This document shows positions 12,542 through 22,248 of a stretch of 55,155 nt of DNA, piece after piece. Within the stretch, counting starts at the first letter, position 1, and the number at the start of each line of letters is the position of its first letter. The position numbers were made by a program, and so were the translations under genes. The notes beneath the pieces were generated by a model, which saw only the letters and a list, made by a program, of their open reading frames with translations, was not told where the DNA came from and did no database searches. This stretch comes from Moritella dasanensis ArB 0140 (GTDB lineage Bacteria; Pseudomonadota; Gammaproteobacteria; Enterobacterales; Moritellaceae): positions 1-55,155 of the forward strand of contig NZ_AKXQ01000032.1 in assembly GCF_000276805.1 (NCBI RefSeq). Direction: 5' to 3'.

Positions 12542-14425
12542 TTATTTATTGAGTAAGTTTTGCTTTTTCAAATAAATCAGTAGAATTGAGATTGCAGCAG
12601 GTGTGATACCTGAAATTCGTGATGCCATGCCAATTGTTTGCGGTTTAACGTCAATTAACTTAGCAACAACCTCATTAGATAGACCTTTAATTGAGGCGTA
12701 ATCTAAATCCGTTGGTAACAAAGTATTCTCATGACGCAGTTGCTTTTCAATCTCCGCTTTCTGACGGTTAATATAACCTTCATACTTAATGGTGATTTCA
12801 ACTTGTTCCGCAGCCGCTTCATGTTCTAGCTTAGGACCCAACTCTTCAATTGTCATCAACGCGTCGTAAGTTACTTCTGGACGACGAATAAGATCTTCTA
12901 GGGTATGTTCACGTGATAGTGGCGTCGCTAATAATGTATTGATCTTATCTGCAAACGCTTTTGTTGGATTGATCCAAGTTGAACGTAAGCGTTGTTGCTC
13001 GAGTTCAATGGCTTCCATTTTCTCGTTAAATATCGCCCAACGATGATCATCAACCAAACCAAGTTCACGACCTTGCTCGGTTAAACGTGCGTCAGCATTA
13101 TCTTCACGTAACAATAAACGGTATTCGGCACGGCTGGTAAACATGCGGTACGGTTCTTTAGTACCTAGCGTAGCTAAGTCATCAACCAATACACCTAAGT
13201 AAGCCTGATCACGGCGTGGATACCACGTATCTTCTTCTCGGGCTGTGCGAGCGGCATTTAAACCAGCAAGTAGACCTTGGGCTGCAGCTTCTTCATAACC
13301 CGTTGTACCGTTGATTTGACCCGCAAGGAACAAACCTTCGATAAATTTACTTTCTAGCGTTAACTTAAGATCGCGGGGATCAAAGTAATCATACTCGATC
13401 GCATAACCCGGACGCGTAATATGCGCGTTCTCTAAACCGCGGATCGAACGTACAAGATCAACTTGCACATCGTAAGGTAAACTCGTTGAAATACCATTAG
13501 GGTAAACTTCATGTGTTGTTAAACCTTCTGGCTCGATAAAAATCTGATGAGATTCTTTATCTGAAAAACGCGTGATCTTATCTTCGATCGAGGGGCAATA
13601 ACGTGGGCCAATACCTTCGATCATACCAGTATACATAGGACTACGATCCATACCGCTGCGGATCACATCATGCGTATTATTATTGGTATGGGTAATATAA
13701 CAAGGAACCTGTTGGGGATGATCTTTACGGCTACCAATAAAAGAGAATACCGGCGTTGGATCATCTCCGTGTTGCTCTTCCATTACTGAAAAATCAATTG
13801 TGCGACCATCGATACGTGGTGGCGTACCAGTTTTTAAACGACCAGTACGAATTGGTAATTCACGTAGACGTGCAGCCAATGATACTGATGCAGGATCACC
13901 TGCGCGACCACCTGGATAGTTTTTCAAACCAATGTGGATAAGTCCGTCAAGGAAAGTACCGACGGTTAATACCACTGACTTGGCTCTAAACGATAAACCT
14001 GCTTGCGTCATCACACCGACAACTCGATCGTTTTCAATAATAAGATCGTCAACAGATTGTTGGAATATCGTTAGGTTTTGTTGATTTTCAAGTTTTTGTC
14101 GTACTGCTGATTTGTATAACAGACGATCCGCTTGTGCTCTAGTTGCGCGAACAGCAGGGCCTTTACTTGAATTTAATGTTCTAAATTGAATACCGCCGAG
14201 GTCGGTTGCTTGACCCATGATACCGCCAAGCGCGTCAATTTCTTTAACGAGATGGCCTTTACCGATACCACCAATAGCAGGATTACACGACATGTGGCCT
14301 AGCGTATCGATGTTATGGGTTAATAATAATGTCTTTCGACCCATACGAGCAGCAGCTGCAGCAGCTTCGGTGCCAGCATGTCCGCCACCTACGACGATAA
14401 CTTCAAATTGTTCATGGTATGCCAT
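12542..14425 (-). CDS. mnmG: tRNA uridine 5-carboxymethylaminomethyl modification enzyme MnmG
   Basis: This 627-residue FAD enzyme works with MnmE to place the cmnm5 group on wobble U34 of several tRNAs. The N-terminal FAD-binding motif [19 protein letters not shown] and the [20 protein letters not shown] segment are diagnostic. The C-terminal helical domain for tRNA and MnmE binding is complete. Length matches E. coli (629). It is transcribed away from oriC, which begins immediately upstream, exactly as gidA does in E. coli. Its partner MnmE is encoded at 16665-18029. Confidence 0.97.
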   Translation of the reverse strand: MAYHEQFEVIVVGGGHAGTEAAAAAARMGRKTLLLTHNIDTLGHMSCNPAIGGIGKGHLVKEIDALGGIMGQATDLGGIQFRTLNSSKGPAVRATRAQADRLLYKSAVRQKLENQQNLTIFQQSVDDLIIENDRVVGVMTQAGLSFRAKSVVLTVGTFLDGLIHIGLKNYPGGRAGDPASVSLAARLRELPIRTGRLKTGTPPRIDGRTIDFSVMEEQHGDDPTPVFSFIGSRKDHPQQVPCYITHTNNNTHDVIRSGMDRSPMYTGMIEGIGPRYCPSIEDKITRFSDKESHQIFIEPEGLTTHEVYPNGISTSLPYDVQVDLVRSIRGLENAHITRPGYAIEYDYFDPRDLKLTLESKFIEGLFLAGQINGTTGYEEAAAQGLLAGLNAARTAREEDTWYPRRDQAYLGVLVDDLATLGTKEPYRMFTSRAEYRLLLREDNADARLTEQGRELGLVDDHRWAIFNEKMEAIELEQQRLRSTWINPTKAFADKINTLLATPLSREHTLEDLIRRPEVTYDALMTIEELGPKLEHEAAAEQVEITIKYEGYINRQKAEIEKQLRHENTLLPTDLDYASIKGLSNEVVAKLIDVKPQTIGMASRISGITPAAISILLIYLKKQNLLNK

Positions 14426-14695
14426 GTATCACCTCGGTTTTGTTTAGCGGAAATATTCAGAGCGGCACAGTCTACGGTTTTCTCTAACAGATGCAAATGA
14501 TCTTAATTATATTTTTATTTAGATCCAACTGTTGATCTTAAGATCTTAAAAGAGATCTTATAAGATCTATTATTAGGATCGCCTTGATCTGTTGATAACT
14601 CACTTTGATCTAGCAAGATCATGTATTTAGCGTCGATCACTTACTGTTAGTAAGGCTTGGGCTTGTTACGTATAAGCTGGGTGTAAATAGCCTAG

Positions 14696-14704
14696 TTATA
14701 CACA
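14696..14704 (+). promoter_or_regulatory. DnaA box in oriC (R2-like)
   Basis: TTATACACA matches the DnaA-box consensus TTATNCACA and sits where R2 sits in E. coli oriC. Confidence 0.85.
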
Positions 14705-14769
14705 GGGCTTCGAATGTAGTATTTATTCTACAAGGATAACTATAGGTTGATCACAAGAAAGATCTATAG

Positions 14770-14778
14770 TTATCCACA
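14770..14778 (+). promoter_or_regulatory. DnaA box in oriC (R4-like)
   Basis: TTATCCACA is a perfect high-affinity DnaA box at the mioC-side edge of oriC, the R4 position. Confidence 0.9.
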
Positions 14779-14813
14779 GAAAAATAAAAAAAATAAATTC
14801 GATCATGCTTATA

Positions 14814-15263
14814 TTATAGCCAGTTATTCACCCATTGCGGATACCATCCGTCGATCGCATCTTCAGGGATCTGCGTTTCTACTGAGCAAATTTCAAAGGT
14901 TTCTGCGACCTTTTTAGCGTTCAATTTTGCTAGTTGAAGATCGATCATATGGCCAGCATGACAGAATTGATCATATGATTTTGAGCCTAGGGCGATCACA
15001 CTGTACTTAATGAGGTTTAAATCGGGGCTAGATTGTTGCAGTTGTAGTGCGAAAGGGGCGATATTATCAGGGTAATCACCCGCACCATGGGTTGCTGTGC
15101 AAACGATCCAGGCGTGTTTGCTGTCGATCGGAAGACTTTCTAGCTTAGGATCGAGATGGATATTGACCTGAAAGCCTTGATCAATGAGTTTTTCTGCTAA
15201 ATGATCGGCGGCATATTCAGCCGATCCCAACGTTGTGCCGACAATTATTTCGAATGTATACAT
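14814..15263 (-). CDS. mioC: Flavodoxin-like protein MioC
   Basis: This 149-residue FMN-binding flavodoxin is encoded next to oriC and transcribed towards it, as in E. coli. The N-terminus YTFEIIVGTTLGSAEYAADHL has the flavodoxin phosphate loop, and the segments CTATHGAGDYPDN and ALGSKSYDQFCHAG fit flavin contacts. MioC has been linked to biotin synthase activity, and transcription from its promoter can affect origin use. I choose the ATG at 15263 because GAGGAA precedes it; the frame is open further upstream without homology. Confidence 0.93.
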   Translation of the reverse strand: MYTFEIIVGTTLGSAEYAADHLAEKLIDQGFQVNIHLDPKLESLPIDSKHAWIVCTATHGAGDYPDNIAPFALQLQQSSPDLNLIKYSVIALGSKSYDQFCHAGHMIDLQLAKLNAKKVAETFEICSVETQIPEDAIDGWYPQWVNNWL

Positions 15264-15351
15264 AGTTTCCTCTTCTTTAAAAATTTGTTTGACTATTTTT
15301 GCTGTAAAATGTAGCACATAACTATATCAATTCAGGCTTATTAAGGCACTT

Positions 15352-16389
15352 ATGGCTTCATTATTTCAACGTTTTCTTACTCTATTTAGTCGAACTCAAG
15401 CGACTAAAAAGATAACGTATACGTCTCTTAAACCGGTTATTAATAACGTTGCGACGATAAAAGTGAGTATACCTGATGTCGGTGTCGCGGATGAGATCAT
15501 TGATACCAGCTCATTATTTTATGATTTGCTGTTTAATAATAAGGACGTTGCAACAGAGGTGAATGCTGGATTAAACCCGTTAGAGAAAAGCATCTTACTG
15601 AAAGTCGAAGGAAGTGTTAGCCGACCTGAAAACATTGCGTTAAATGTGGTGCGATTGCCTGAGGTGTTGCATAAGGTCTCGGCGTTAATTGACAGTGATA
15701 ATTATACTGCAGAGCAATTAGCGGCATTGATTACCCAGGACCCGGTGCTCGCAGCTGATGTGATCAAGTTAGTGAACTCGGTGGGTTATCAGTTAGGGAC
15801 TCAAGAAATCACCAGTCTACCAGAAGCGGTGGTCCGTTTAGGTGGCTTGCAGATTAAATCAATTGTATTGACGATCGTGATGCAAAATATGACCGACATC
15901 AAACCTATTTACTTTAAGTTATTTGGTCAGCATTTATGGCAGCACTCATTAACAACGGCCTTGTGGGCAAAAAAACTGGCGAAGAGTAGGGGAGAGGATC
16001 CTGAATTAGCTTATTTTTTAGGGTTAATTCATGATGTGGGTAAAATCGCGCTGTTTAAATTAATTGTGGATGAAATGAATATCAGTGACCCACAATTTAG
16101 ACCCAGTTCTAAGGTTTTTCGACAGATGATGACCAAGCATTCATTACGCTTGTCTGCGTTGATAGCGCAATCTTGGTTATTGCCCGGCGTTGTGGTGAAA
16201 GCCTTGTATGAACAGTCTGAAACGGCCTTTATGCTGCATCAGACCGCTCCCGGTAAGTTATTGGTGGAAGCTAACTTATACAGTGAAATACACCTATTGC
16301 TGGCACAAGGCTATATTTCTCAGCAGCAGGCGGCTGCGTTCTGTACTGATCATGAATTAGATATTCAGGCGTGTATCGCAGGAGTATAA
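15352..16389 (+). CDS. HDOD-domain protein
   Basis: The 345-residue cytoplasmic protein has an HDOD domain over roughly residues 95-300. Its core includes QHSLTTALWAKKLAKSRGE and then GLIHDVGKIALFKL, with the HD pair at residues 227-228. HDOD proteins are usually signalling or stress regulators, often linked to c-di-GMP or motility control, and rarely proven enzymes. The N-terminal 90 residues match nothing I recognise. The start ATG at 15352 has AAGG upstream. It is divergent from mioC with only 88 bases between, and convergent with mnmE. Its exact function cannot be read from sequence. Confidence 0.85.
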   Translation: MASLFQRFLTLFSRTQATKKITYTSLKPVINNVATIKVSIPDVGVADEIIDTSSLFYDLLFNNKDVATEVNAGLNPLEKSILLKVEGSVSRPENIALNVVRLPEVLHKVSALIDSDNYTAEQLAALITQDPVLAADVIKLVNSVGYQLGTQEITSLPEAVVRLGGLQIKSIVLTIVMQNMTDIKPIYFKLFGQHLWQHSLTTALWAKKLAKSRGEDPELAYFLGLIHDVGKIALFKLIVDEMNISDPQFRPSSKVFRQMMTKHSLRLSALIAQSWLLPGVVVKALYEQSETAFMLHQTAPGKLLVEANLYSEIHLLLAQGYISQQQAAAFCTDHELDIQACIAGV

Positions 16390-16451
16390 AGCAGCGATTA
16401 TAGTCCGCTTATCAGGAGTTATGTACTGATAATATAGCGCAAATTGCAGGC

Positions 16452-16524
16452 TTATCCACACGTGTTTGGTCGTCTTTAAAGTTATCATTTATTGGGATTA
16501 AGTTGTGGGTAACTCTGTGGATGG
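16452..16524. promoter_or_regulatory. Cluster of DnaA-box-like sequences
   Basis: Between the HDOD gene and mnmE there is one perfect DnaA box, TTATCCACA (16452-16460). Two opposite-strand near matches follow: TGTGGGTAA (16504-16512) and TGTGGATGG (16516-16524). The cluster is about 1.7 kb from oriC, outside the known E. coli-type origin. It could titrate DnaA or be chance; it is not at a promoter I can identify. Confidence 0.5.
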
Positions 16525-16626
16525 GTTTGTAACGTGAATCTTATTGGATCGTTGCCGAAGTGTTTTAAATGTGGCTATTATGATCTGGCGTTGTCAGGTT
16601 GTGTTTAAGCTCGGTTGTTAATAAGG

Positions 16627-16648
16627 CACGATCCAAACTCGGATCGTG
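16627..16648. terminator. Hairpin between HDOD gene and mnmE
   Basis: An 8-bp stem CACGATCC/GGATCGTG with a 6-base loop lies 16 bases after the mnmE stop and beyond the convergent HDOD gene. Flanks are moderately T-rich on both strands, so it may end both transcripts. Confidence 0.6.
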
Positions 16649-16664
16649 TCTTATTATAGACGTA

Positions 16665-18029
16665 TTATTTACCGATACAGAATGAAGTGAAAATACGGCC
16701 GAGAAGATCGTCTGAACTAAACTCACCGGTAATTTCCGAGAGTTGTTCTTGGGCTAAACGTAATTCTTCTGCAAGCAATTCTCCCGCCATATAAACTTCA
16801 AGCTGTAGTTTGCCTGTCTGTAAGTGCTCATCGGCCTTCTCGATAGCGTCTAAGTGACGGCGACGGGCGATGAAGCCACCTTCGGTATTGCTTTGATAAC
16901 CCATGCATTGTTTTAAATGATCTTTTAGTTCATCTAAACCAAGATTCTCTTTTGCTGATATTTTAAAGATCGAATGACCTTGATCTTCAACCGCGATTGG
17001 CGATTCACCAGTAAGATCCATTTTATTTCTGATCACAGTCAGTCCGATCGAGCTTGGTAGACGATCAATGAAGTCTGGCCAGATTTCGGCAGGATCCGTT
17101 GCATCTGTTGTGGTGCCATCAACCATGAAGAGTACTTGATCCGCGTTATTGATCTCTTCCCAAGCGCGTTCGATACCAATTTGTTCAACACGGTCTGGGC
17201 TGTCACGTAAACCTGCAGTATCGATAATATGCAGTGGCATACCATCAATGTGGATATGTTCGCGTAATACATCACGCGTGGTACCGGCGATGTCGGTAAC
17301 AATAGCCGATTCTTTACCGGCTAATGCATTGAGCAAACTCGACTTACCTGCATTAGGACGACCGGCAATCACCACTTTCATACCTTCACGAATAATGGCG
17401 CCTTGCTTGGCTTCTTTTTGCACCGCGCTAAGATTATCCATGATGCTGTACAGCGCTTGGGCTATTTTACCGTCAGCCAGAAAGTCGACTTCTTCTTCAG
17501 GAAAATCAATTGCAGCTTCAACGTAAATACGTAAGTGAATTAAACTTTCGGTTAGAGTATTAATTTTTTTCGAAAACTCACCTTGCAGTGAATTCATTGC
17601 TGATTTTACTGCGCGCTCTGACGTTGCATCGATCAGATCGGCTATCGCTTCGGCTTGGGTTAAATCCATTTTATCATTGAGGAATGCGCGTTCTGAGAAT
17701 TCACCCGGACGGGCCATTCTGATGCCGTCAATTTTTAGAATACGGCGCATCAACATGTCCATGATCACGGGACCACCATGACCTTGTAACTCTAAAACAT
17801 CTTCACCGGTAAATGAATGCGGTGCTTTGAACAAGATGGCAATGCCTTGGTCTATTGTCTGCTGTTCTTCATCCAAGAAAGATAAGTAATCGGCCTTACG
17901 CACGGTCGGAATTTTATTTAAAACGATTTGTGCGACTAACTCTGTTTTTGCTCCAGAGATACGAATAATACCAACACCACCTCGTCCTGGCGGTGTGGCT
18001 TGTGCAATGATAGTTTCATTAGTTAGCAT
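16665..18029 (-). CDS. mnmE: tRNA modification GTPase MnmE
   Basis: This 454-residue GTPase is the partner of MnmG in forming cmnm5U34 on tRNA. It has an N-terminal formyl-THF-binding domain ([15 protein letters not shown]), a helical domain, and an inserted G domain. The P-loop is [10 protein letters not shown], with the switch region DIAGTTRD and the NKMD specificity motif. The C-terminal catalytic CIGK (C451) is intact. Length equals E. coli MnmE. It follows yidC but a terminator lies between them. Confidence 0.97.
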   Translation of the reverse strand: MLTNETIIAQATPPGRGGVGIIRISGAKTELVAQIVLNKIPTVRKADYLSFLDEEQQTIDQGIAILFKAPHSFTGEDVLELQGHGGPVIMDMLMRRILKIDGIRMARPGEFSERAFLNDKMDLTQAEAIADLIDATSERAVKSAMNSLQGEFSKKINTLTESLIHLRIYVEAAIDFPEEEVDFLADGKIAQALYSIMDNLSAVQKEAKQGAIIREGMKVVIAGRPNAGKSSLLNALAGKESAIVTDIAGTTRDVLREHIHIDGMPLHIIDTAGLRDSPDRVEQIGIERAWEEINNADQVLFMVDGTTTDATDPAEIWPDFIDRLPSSIGLTVIRNKMDLTGESPIAVEDQGHSIFKISAKENLGLDELKDHLKQCMGYQSNTEGGFIARRRHLDAIEKADEHLQTGKLQLEVYMAGELLAEELRLAQEQLSEITGEFSSDDLLGRIFTSFCIGK

Positions 18030-18066
18030 GTGATTACCCGAAGATAGTATATTTTTTAGATGAAAA

Positions 18067-18088
18067 AAGGCGGCACAAGGGCCGCCTT
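18067..18088 (-). terminator. Terminator between yidC and mnmE
   Basis: An 8-bp GC-rich stem AAGGCGGC/GCCGCCTT with a 6-base loop is followed on the minus strand by a run of T. It lies 17 bases after the yidC stop and should end the rpmH-rnpA-yidD-yidC transcript. Confidence 0.85.
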
Positions 18089-18104
18089 GATAAGATTAGC
18101 AAGC

Positions 18105-19748
18105 TTATTTCTTACTGTGCAAACCTTGTTTTTCCAACGCTCGGAAAATAATAGTTTGTTGGATAATTGTAACTACGTTACTCATTAACCAATATAGAAC
18201 TAGACCTGCAGGGAACCACAAGAAGAAGAATGTAAACATGACTGGCATGAATTGCATCACTTTTTGTTGCATTGGATCCTGAACTTGTGTCGGAGACATT
18301 TTCTGGATCATGTACATAGTAACACCCATTAATAGCGGTAATACGTAGTACGGGTCTTGTGCTGATAAATCATTAATCCACAATGCGAATGGTGCGTGAC
18401 GTAATTCCACACTTTCCATTAATGCCCAGTATAATGAGATGAAAATAGGCATTTGAATGATCATTGGGAAACAACCACCTAATGGATTTACTTTCTCTTC
18501 TTTATACAATGCCATCATTGATTGCGACATTTTTTGTTTGTCGTCACCACATTTTTCACGCAATGCAGTTAATTTTGGTTGTAGTAAACGCATTTTCGCC
18601 ATTGACGTGTATTGCGCTTTTGTTAGCGGATACATTGCACCACGTACGGTAAACGTGATCATGATTACCGCAATACCCCAGTTACCCACTAAACCATGGA
18701 AGAACTGTAGTAATTTAAAGAGCGGTTGCGCAATGAACCATAACCAGCTGTAATCAACAGTAAGGTCAAGACCTTCAACTAATTCACCCATCTGATCTTG
18801 CAGTTTTGGACCAACCCAAAGTTTCGCTGAGATAGTTGCTTCGCTGTTTGCTGCAATCGCTTCAACAGGTTGTTTGAAACCGATAATCGCTTGACCTTGA
18901 GTAAAGTCAGTACGGCCAATATTCAAACTATAGAACTGGTTTTGGCTATTGCCTGGGATCCAAGCTGTTACAAAGTAATGCTGTAACATGCCAACCCAAC
19001 CAGCAGTGGTTGTGCGGCTTAGGTTTGCATCGCTAATATCACTGAAATCGTATTTTTCATAGCGTTTATCAGTCGTACCAAGTGCGGCACCACGATAAGC
19101 TTTCATCATCATGCTGCTGCCTTCGTCAGTGCTAAGATCAATATTTTGTTTCAATTGACCGTACATTTGCACCGAAATTGCGTTAGCAGATTGGTTGTTT
19201 ACTTGATAGCTTACTTCAACGTCATAACTGCCACGTGTAAGGGTAAATACTTTCGTAAATTTAACCCCATTTGCATCTGTATATGACAGTGGGATACTTA
19301 ATGTATCACCTGAAATAGTGAAGTCTTGCGCTGTCGTCGTATATTGAGGACGACCATTCACGTTTGCATCTGGACCGTTCGCGCCAATAAGACCACTTTG
19401 TGCAACGTAAACATTTGTTGCATCATTTTGTAATAAAGTGAAACGTTCTTCAGAATCTAACTCTGTTGCATGCTCAAGTAAGTCTGCATGAACAATATCA
19501 CCACCTAATGTATCGACAGTTAGTTCAAGTACGTCTGAACTGATGATAATCAGATTGTTTGATTGCTCGCTGATTGGTGCGTCAGTTGATGAGTCACGGC
19601 CTGCTGGTACATCGCCAGTTAAACCATTGGTGATCGCTTGAATCGTTGTTGGTACTGCAACCGGGTTGTCTTTATTTTGCCATTCAGTGAATAGCAAAAA
19701 GCTGACAAACAATAATCCGATGACAAGTAAATTACGTTGGGATTCCAT
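18105..19748 (-). CDS. yidC: Membrane protein insertase YidC
   Basis: The 547-residue inner-membrane insertase acts alone or with SecYEG; F0 subunit c, encoded in this window, is a classic substrate in E. coli. It has an N-terminal membrane anchor ([20 protein letters not shown]), a large periplasmic beta domain (about residues 50-340), and the conserved five-helix core including [19 protein letters not shown]. The length matches E. coli YidC (548). It follows yidD by seven bases in the usual rpmH-rnpA-yidD-yidC operon. Confidence 0.97.
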   Translation of the reverse strand: MESQRNLLVIGLLFVSFLLFTEWQNKDNPVAVPTTIQAITNGLTGDVPAGRDSSTDAPISEQSNNLIIISSDVLELTVDTLGGDIVHADLLEHATELDSEERFTLLQNDATNVYVAQSGLIGANGPDANVNGRPQYTTTAQDFTISGDTLSIPLSYTDANGVKFTKVFTLTRGSYDVEVSYQVNNQSANAISVQMYGQLKQNIDLSTDEGSSMMMKAYRGAALGTTDKRYEKYDFSDISDANLSRTTTAGWVGMLQHYFVTAWIPGNSQNQFYSLNIGRTDFTQGQAIIGFKQPVEAIAANSEATISAKLWVGPKLQDQMGELVEGLDLTVDYSWLWFIAQPLFKLLQFFHGLVGNWGIAVIMITFTVRGAMYPLTKAQYTSMAKMRLLQPKLTALREKCGDDKQKMSQSMMALYKEEKVNPLGGCFPMIIQMPIFISLYWALMESVELRHAPFALWINDLSAQDPYYVLPLLMGVTMYMIQKMSPTQVQDPMQQKVMQFMPVMFTFFFLWFPAGLVLYWLMSNVVTIIQQTIIFRALEKQGLHSKK

Positions 19749-19755
19749 AATCTAA

Positions 19756-20007
19756 TTAATCTCTTTGTTTGGGGTCAGGTACAGGATCGTAACCATGTTT
19801 ATTACTAAAAGGATGACATATTAATAGACGTTTGGCTGTGAGCCAACAACCTTTTGTAAATCCGTGGAGTTTTATTGATTCTATCGCGTATTGAGAACAC
19901 GTTGGAGTGAAGCGACAGCGAGGACCAATCATCGGACTAATGAATAATTGGTAACCTCGTATTAATTTGGTGCCTAACCATTGCAACGGCGACAGAGTTT
20001 GCGCCAT
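19756..20007 (-). CDS. yidD: Membrane protein insertion efficiency factor YidD
   Basis: The 83-residue protein carries the family core [24 protein letters not shown] with its conserved cysteines, and the following [20 protein letters not shown]. YidD assists YidC-dependent insertion and is membrane-associated through an amphipathic helix. It overlaps the end of rnpA by 34 bases, the arrangement seen in E. coli. Confidence 0.95.
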   Translation of the reverse strand: MAQTLSPLQWLGTKLIRGYQLFISPMIGPRCRFTPTCSQYAIESIKLHGFTKGCWLTAKRLLICHPFSNKHGYDPVPDPKQRD

Positions 20008-20330
20008 AACTTCTCCAATAATGCATCGATTTCTGCATTTTCCAAGTTTGCAATACCAGATTTAGCAATAACCACGATATCAACATTCGGAAAATCATGA
20101 TGGCGTGTCCGAAAACTTTCTCTAATTAGACGTTTAACTCGGTTACGGCCGACAGCAAGTTTAATTGCTTTTTTAGGTACCGCTAAACCAAGACGAGTAT
20201 GTCCAAGTGAGTTATTTTTGGCAAGTATAGTTATATGAGGTGAGGCTGATCGCACAGGGTCTGCGAATACGTTTTTGAAGTGTTCGGGAGTTAACAAACG
20301 TAACTCCCGAGGAAAGCTCTTATCTATCAC
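19974..20330 (-). CDS. rnpA: Ribonuclease P protein component
   Basis: The 118-residue basic protein is the protein subunit of RNase P, which matures tRNA 5' ends. The start [17 protein letters not shown] and the RNR motif ([16 protein letters not shown]) are diagnostic. The start codon is GTG at 20330, nine bases after rpmH, as in E. coli; no strong ribosome-binding site is visible, suggesting coupling to rpmH translation. Confidence 0.96.
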   Translation of the reverse strand: MIDKSFPRELRLLTPEHFKNVFADPVRSASPHITILAKNNSLGHTRLGLAVPKKAIKLAVGRNRVKRLIRESFRTRHHDFPNVDIVVIAKSGIANLENAEIDALLEKLWRKLCRRCNG

Positions 20331-20339
20331 GTCTGATGA

Positions 20340-20474
20340 TTAAGCGCTTAAAGTCTTACGACCTTTTGCACGGCGACGTGCAAGAACCTTACGGCCACCT
20401 ACAGTTGCTTTACGTGCGCGGAAACCGTGTGAACGTTTACGCTTAAGGTTACTTGGTTGAAAAGTACGTTTCAT
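20340..20474 (-). CDS. rpmH: 50S ribosomal protein L34
   Basis: Translation of the minus strand from the ATG at 20474 gives a 44-residue, highly basic protein beginning [18 protein letters not shown] and ending KGRKTLSA. This is unmistakably L34, a component of the large ribosomal subunit. It is the first gene of the rpmH-rnpA-yidD-yidC operon. In many relatives it sits directly beside dnaA; here a three-gene transporter operon intervenes. Confidence 0.98.
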   Translation of the reverse strand: MKRTFQPSNLKRKRSHGFRARKATVGGRKVLARRRAKGRKTLSA

Positions 20475-20568
20475 AGCTTTATCCGTTATAAATTAACTGT
20501 ACAGTTATGTTGAGTCAGTCAAGAAATAATGACCGGTCGTCAACTTGACTAACACAAAAAGAGGCGGA

Positions 20569-20597
20569 ATTTTAATCATTGTTGTAAAACAAGTCAA
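20569..20597 (-). promoter_or_regulatory. Probable rpmH promoter, proximal
   Basis: On the minus strand TTGACT (20592-20597), a 17-base spacer and TAAAAT (20569-20574) lie about 95 bases upstream of the rpmH start. This is a strong sigma-70 match. Confidence 0.65.
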
Positions 20598-20781
20598 TAA
20601 TTAATCAGCTTTCGCCTCGTGAAAATAGCAATATCATACTTAAATTCGATATTCTCGACCGATTATGATGCGATTGGATACATGACATAATTGGCTAAAT
20701 TCTTATCAGTATAGATAAAAATTATAATTCGGTTTAATAATTGCTGTTATTCCAATCTGATCACAAGGGATCAAGCGGGGA

Positions 20782-20809
20782 ATTATACAGGCTATTTACT
20801 AACTAACAA
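20782..20809 (-). promoter_or_regulatory. Possible rpmH promoter, distal
   Basis: On the minus strand TTGTTA (20804-20809), 16 bases, then a TGTATAAT-type extended -10 (TATAAT at 20782-20787) lie about 310 bases upstream of rpmH, just after the ABC transporter operon. The 369-base gap 20478-20846 otherwise shows no gene. Confidence 0.5.
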
Positions 20810-20846
20810 GTCAGCGCTGCTAATTTATCCACTTTATAGCGCCTGA

Positions 20847-21581
20847 TTATTGATTTACTCGCTGTAAAAATGTACGAGTACGGGGATCTTGCGGGTTATT
20901 AAAGATCATATCCGCGGATCCTTGTTCAATAATCTGACCTTGATCCATAAAAATCACCCGGTCTGCGATCTCTTTTGCAAATTGCATTTCGTGCGTCACT
21001 ATCAGCATTGTTTGCTTTTGTTTGGCTAGTTGGCGCATTAATCCAAGTACTTCACCGACCCACTCAGGGTCTAACGCAGACGTTGGTTCATCAAACAAAA
21101 TGACTTTACTTTGTGCCGCCATTGCGCGTGCAATGCCGATACGTTGTTGCTGACCGCCTGACAATGCAGAAGGGTAGTAGTCTTGCTTATCGGCTAAACC
21201 AATGCTTTTCAGGATTGCTTGTGCCTCTTGTTTGGCTATGACTGCTGATTTACCTCTGACGGTAATTAAACCTTCGGTAATATTCTCAAGTGCCGTTTTA
21301 TTGGCAAACAGGGCATAGTTTTGAAACACGAACGCGGTTTTTTTTCGTAGCGCGGTGATTTGTTTTTTAGTCGCACTATTGGCATCAACAACTAAGTCAT
21401 CAATGGTAATTGTAGCGCTTGTTGGGTGTTCTAGAAAGTTAAGGCAGCGTAACAGTGTCGATTTACCTGTGCCTGAGGGGCCGATAATAACCGTTGTCTC
21501 GCCTTCTTTGATATCCAAATCAATTTGGCGTAATACCACGTTATCACCAAAATGCTTACTTAAATTAGCCACTTTGATCAT
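20847..21581 (-). CDS. Polar amino-acid ABC transporter, ATP-binding protein
   Basis: The 244-residue ATPase has Walker A GPSGTGKS (about residues 34-41), signature LSGGQQQR, Walker [13 protein letters not shown] and the switch histidine in LIVTHEM. It belongs to the polar amino-acid uptake group (GlnQ/HisP/TcyC type). It starts two bases after the permease stop and ends a three-gene operon of binding protein, permease and ATPase. Cystine or another polar amino acid is a reasonable substrate guess, but specificity cannot be read here. A transporter in the same place is known from Vibrio. Confidence 0.93.
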   Translation of the reverse strand: MIKVANLSKHFGDNVVLRQIDLDIKEGETTVIIGPSGTGKSTLLRCLNFLEHPTSATITIDDLVVDANSATKKQITALRKKTAFVFQNYALFANKTALENITEGLITVRGKSAVIAKQEAQAILKSIGLADKQDYYPSALSGGQQQRIGIARAMAAQSKVILFDEPTSALDPEWVGEVLGLMRQLAKQKQTMLIVTHEMQFAKEIADRVIFMDQGQIIEQGSADMIFNNPQDPRTRTFLQRVNQ

Positions 21582-21582
21582 G

Positions 21583-22248
21583 TTAATACGCCTTATTGAG
21601 GTAACGTTCTAAGTGTACTTGTAGTTGGGTAAATATTAGCACCACACCCCAATAAATAAGAGCAACAGCAAGGTAACTTTCGAAAAAATAAAAACTTGAT
21701 GAAGCTTCCATTTGGGTTTTTGCCATTATTTCCGTCACACCCAAGGTAAACGCTAACGAAGTACTTTTAATCATATCGATAAAGTAATTCATCAACGATG
21801 GCGTCGCGATACGTGCTGCTTGTGGCAGGATGATACGGCGCATTGCTTGACTAGAGGTCATACCGGTACTTAATGCGGCTTCCATCTGCGATTTATCGAC
21901 AGCCATGATCGCGGCGCGAATACTTTCTGCTTTGTAAGCGGCAAAGTGCAGTGTTAAGCCAATCACAGACGCGGTAAACGCGTCCATATTAATCAATATT
22001 GGGAACACCCGAGGCAAACCGTAATACAGCAAAAATAGCTGCACAAGGAGCGGGGTACCACGGAAAAATGAAATAAATAACATCGCTAATTGATTGAGCA
22101 CAGGTACTTTGAATGTGCGTACAACCGCTAAGCCGATGGCTAATATCAGGGCAAAGACGACACCTATTAGTGCCATCTGCATGGTTGTTCCCAAATACTT
22201 AAACAGTATTGGGAACAGGTTTAGCATGTACTCAAAATTAAATGGCAT
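21583..22248 (-). CDS. Polar amino-acid ABC transporter, permease
   Basis: The 221-residue inner-membrane permease has the HisM/GlnP fold. Its early helices contain [26 protein letters not shown]. The EAA loop that contacts the ATPase appears as [22 protein letters not shown]. There is one permease gene, so the membrane part is probably a homodimer. It begins directly after the binding protein gene (stop/start adjacent). Confidence 0.93.
   Translation of the reverse strand: MPFNFEYMLNLFPILFKYLGTTMQMALIGVVFALILAIGLAVVRTFKVPVLNQLAMLFISFFRGTPLLVQLFLLYYGLPRVFPILINMDAFTASVIGLTLHFAAYKAESIRAAIMAVDKSQMEAALSTGMTSSQAMRRIILPQAARIATPSLMNYFIDMIKSTSLAFTLGVTEIMAKTQMEASSSFYFFESYLAVALIYWGVVLIFTQLQVHLERYLNKAY

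Larger units (their letters stand above)
14499..14785. other. oriC: Chromosomal replication origin oriC
   Basis: The gap between mnmG and mioC is the E. coli-type oriC position, and the sequence shows the same parts. An AT-rich GATCTT-repeat region (about 14499-14575) stands for the unwinding element. It is followed by TATTAGGATCGC (14571-14582), by GTATAAGCTGG (14670-14680), and by DnaA boxes. The boxes are TTATACACA (14696-14704, R2-like) and the perfect TTATCCACA (14770-14778, R4-like). Minus-strand variants are TTATCAACA (14590-14598, R1-like) and TTATCCTTG (14731-14739, R3-like). I count 14 GATC sites between 14499 and 14804, the dense Dam/SeqA pattern of enterobacterial and vibrio origins. 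Confidence 0.93.

Noticed and set aside
12901-12940. Additional parS site in mnmG (TTCACGTGATAG)
   Set aside because: Only the central CACGTG matches; the outer parS bases are wrong.
15289-15310. Promoter TTGACT...TAAAAT for the HDOD gene
   Set aside because: The spacer is only 10 bases, too short for a sigma-70 promoter.
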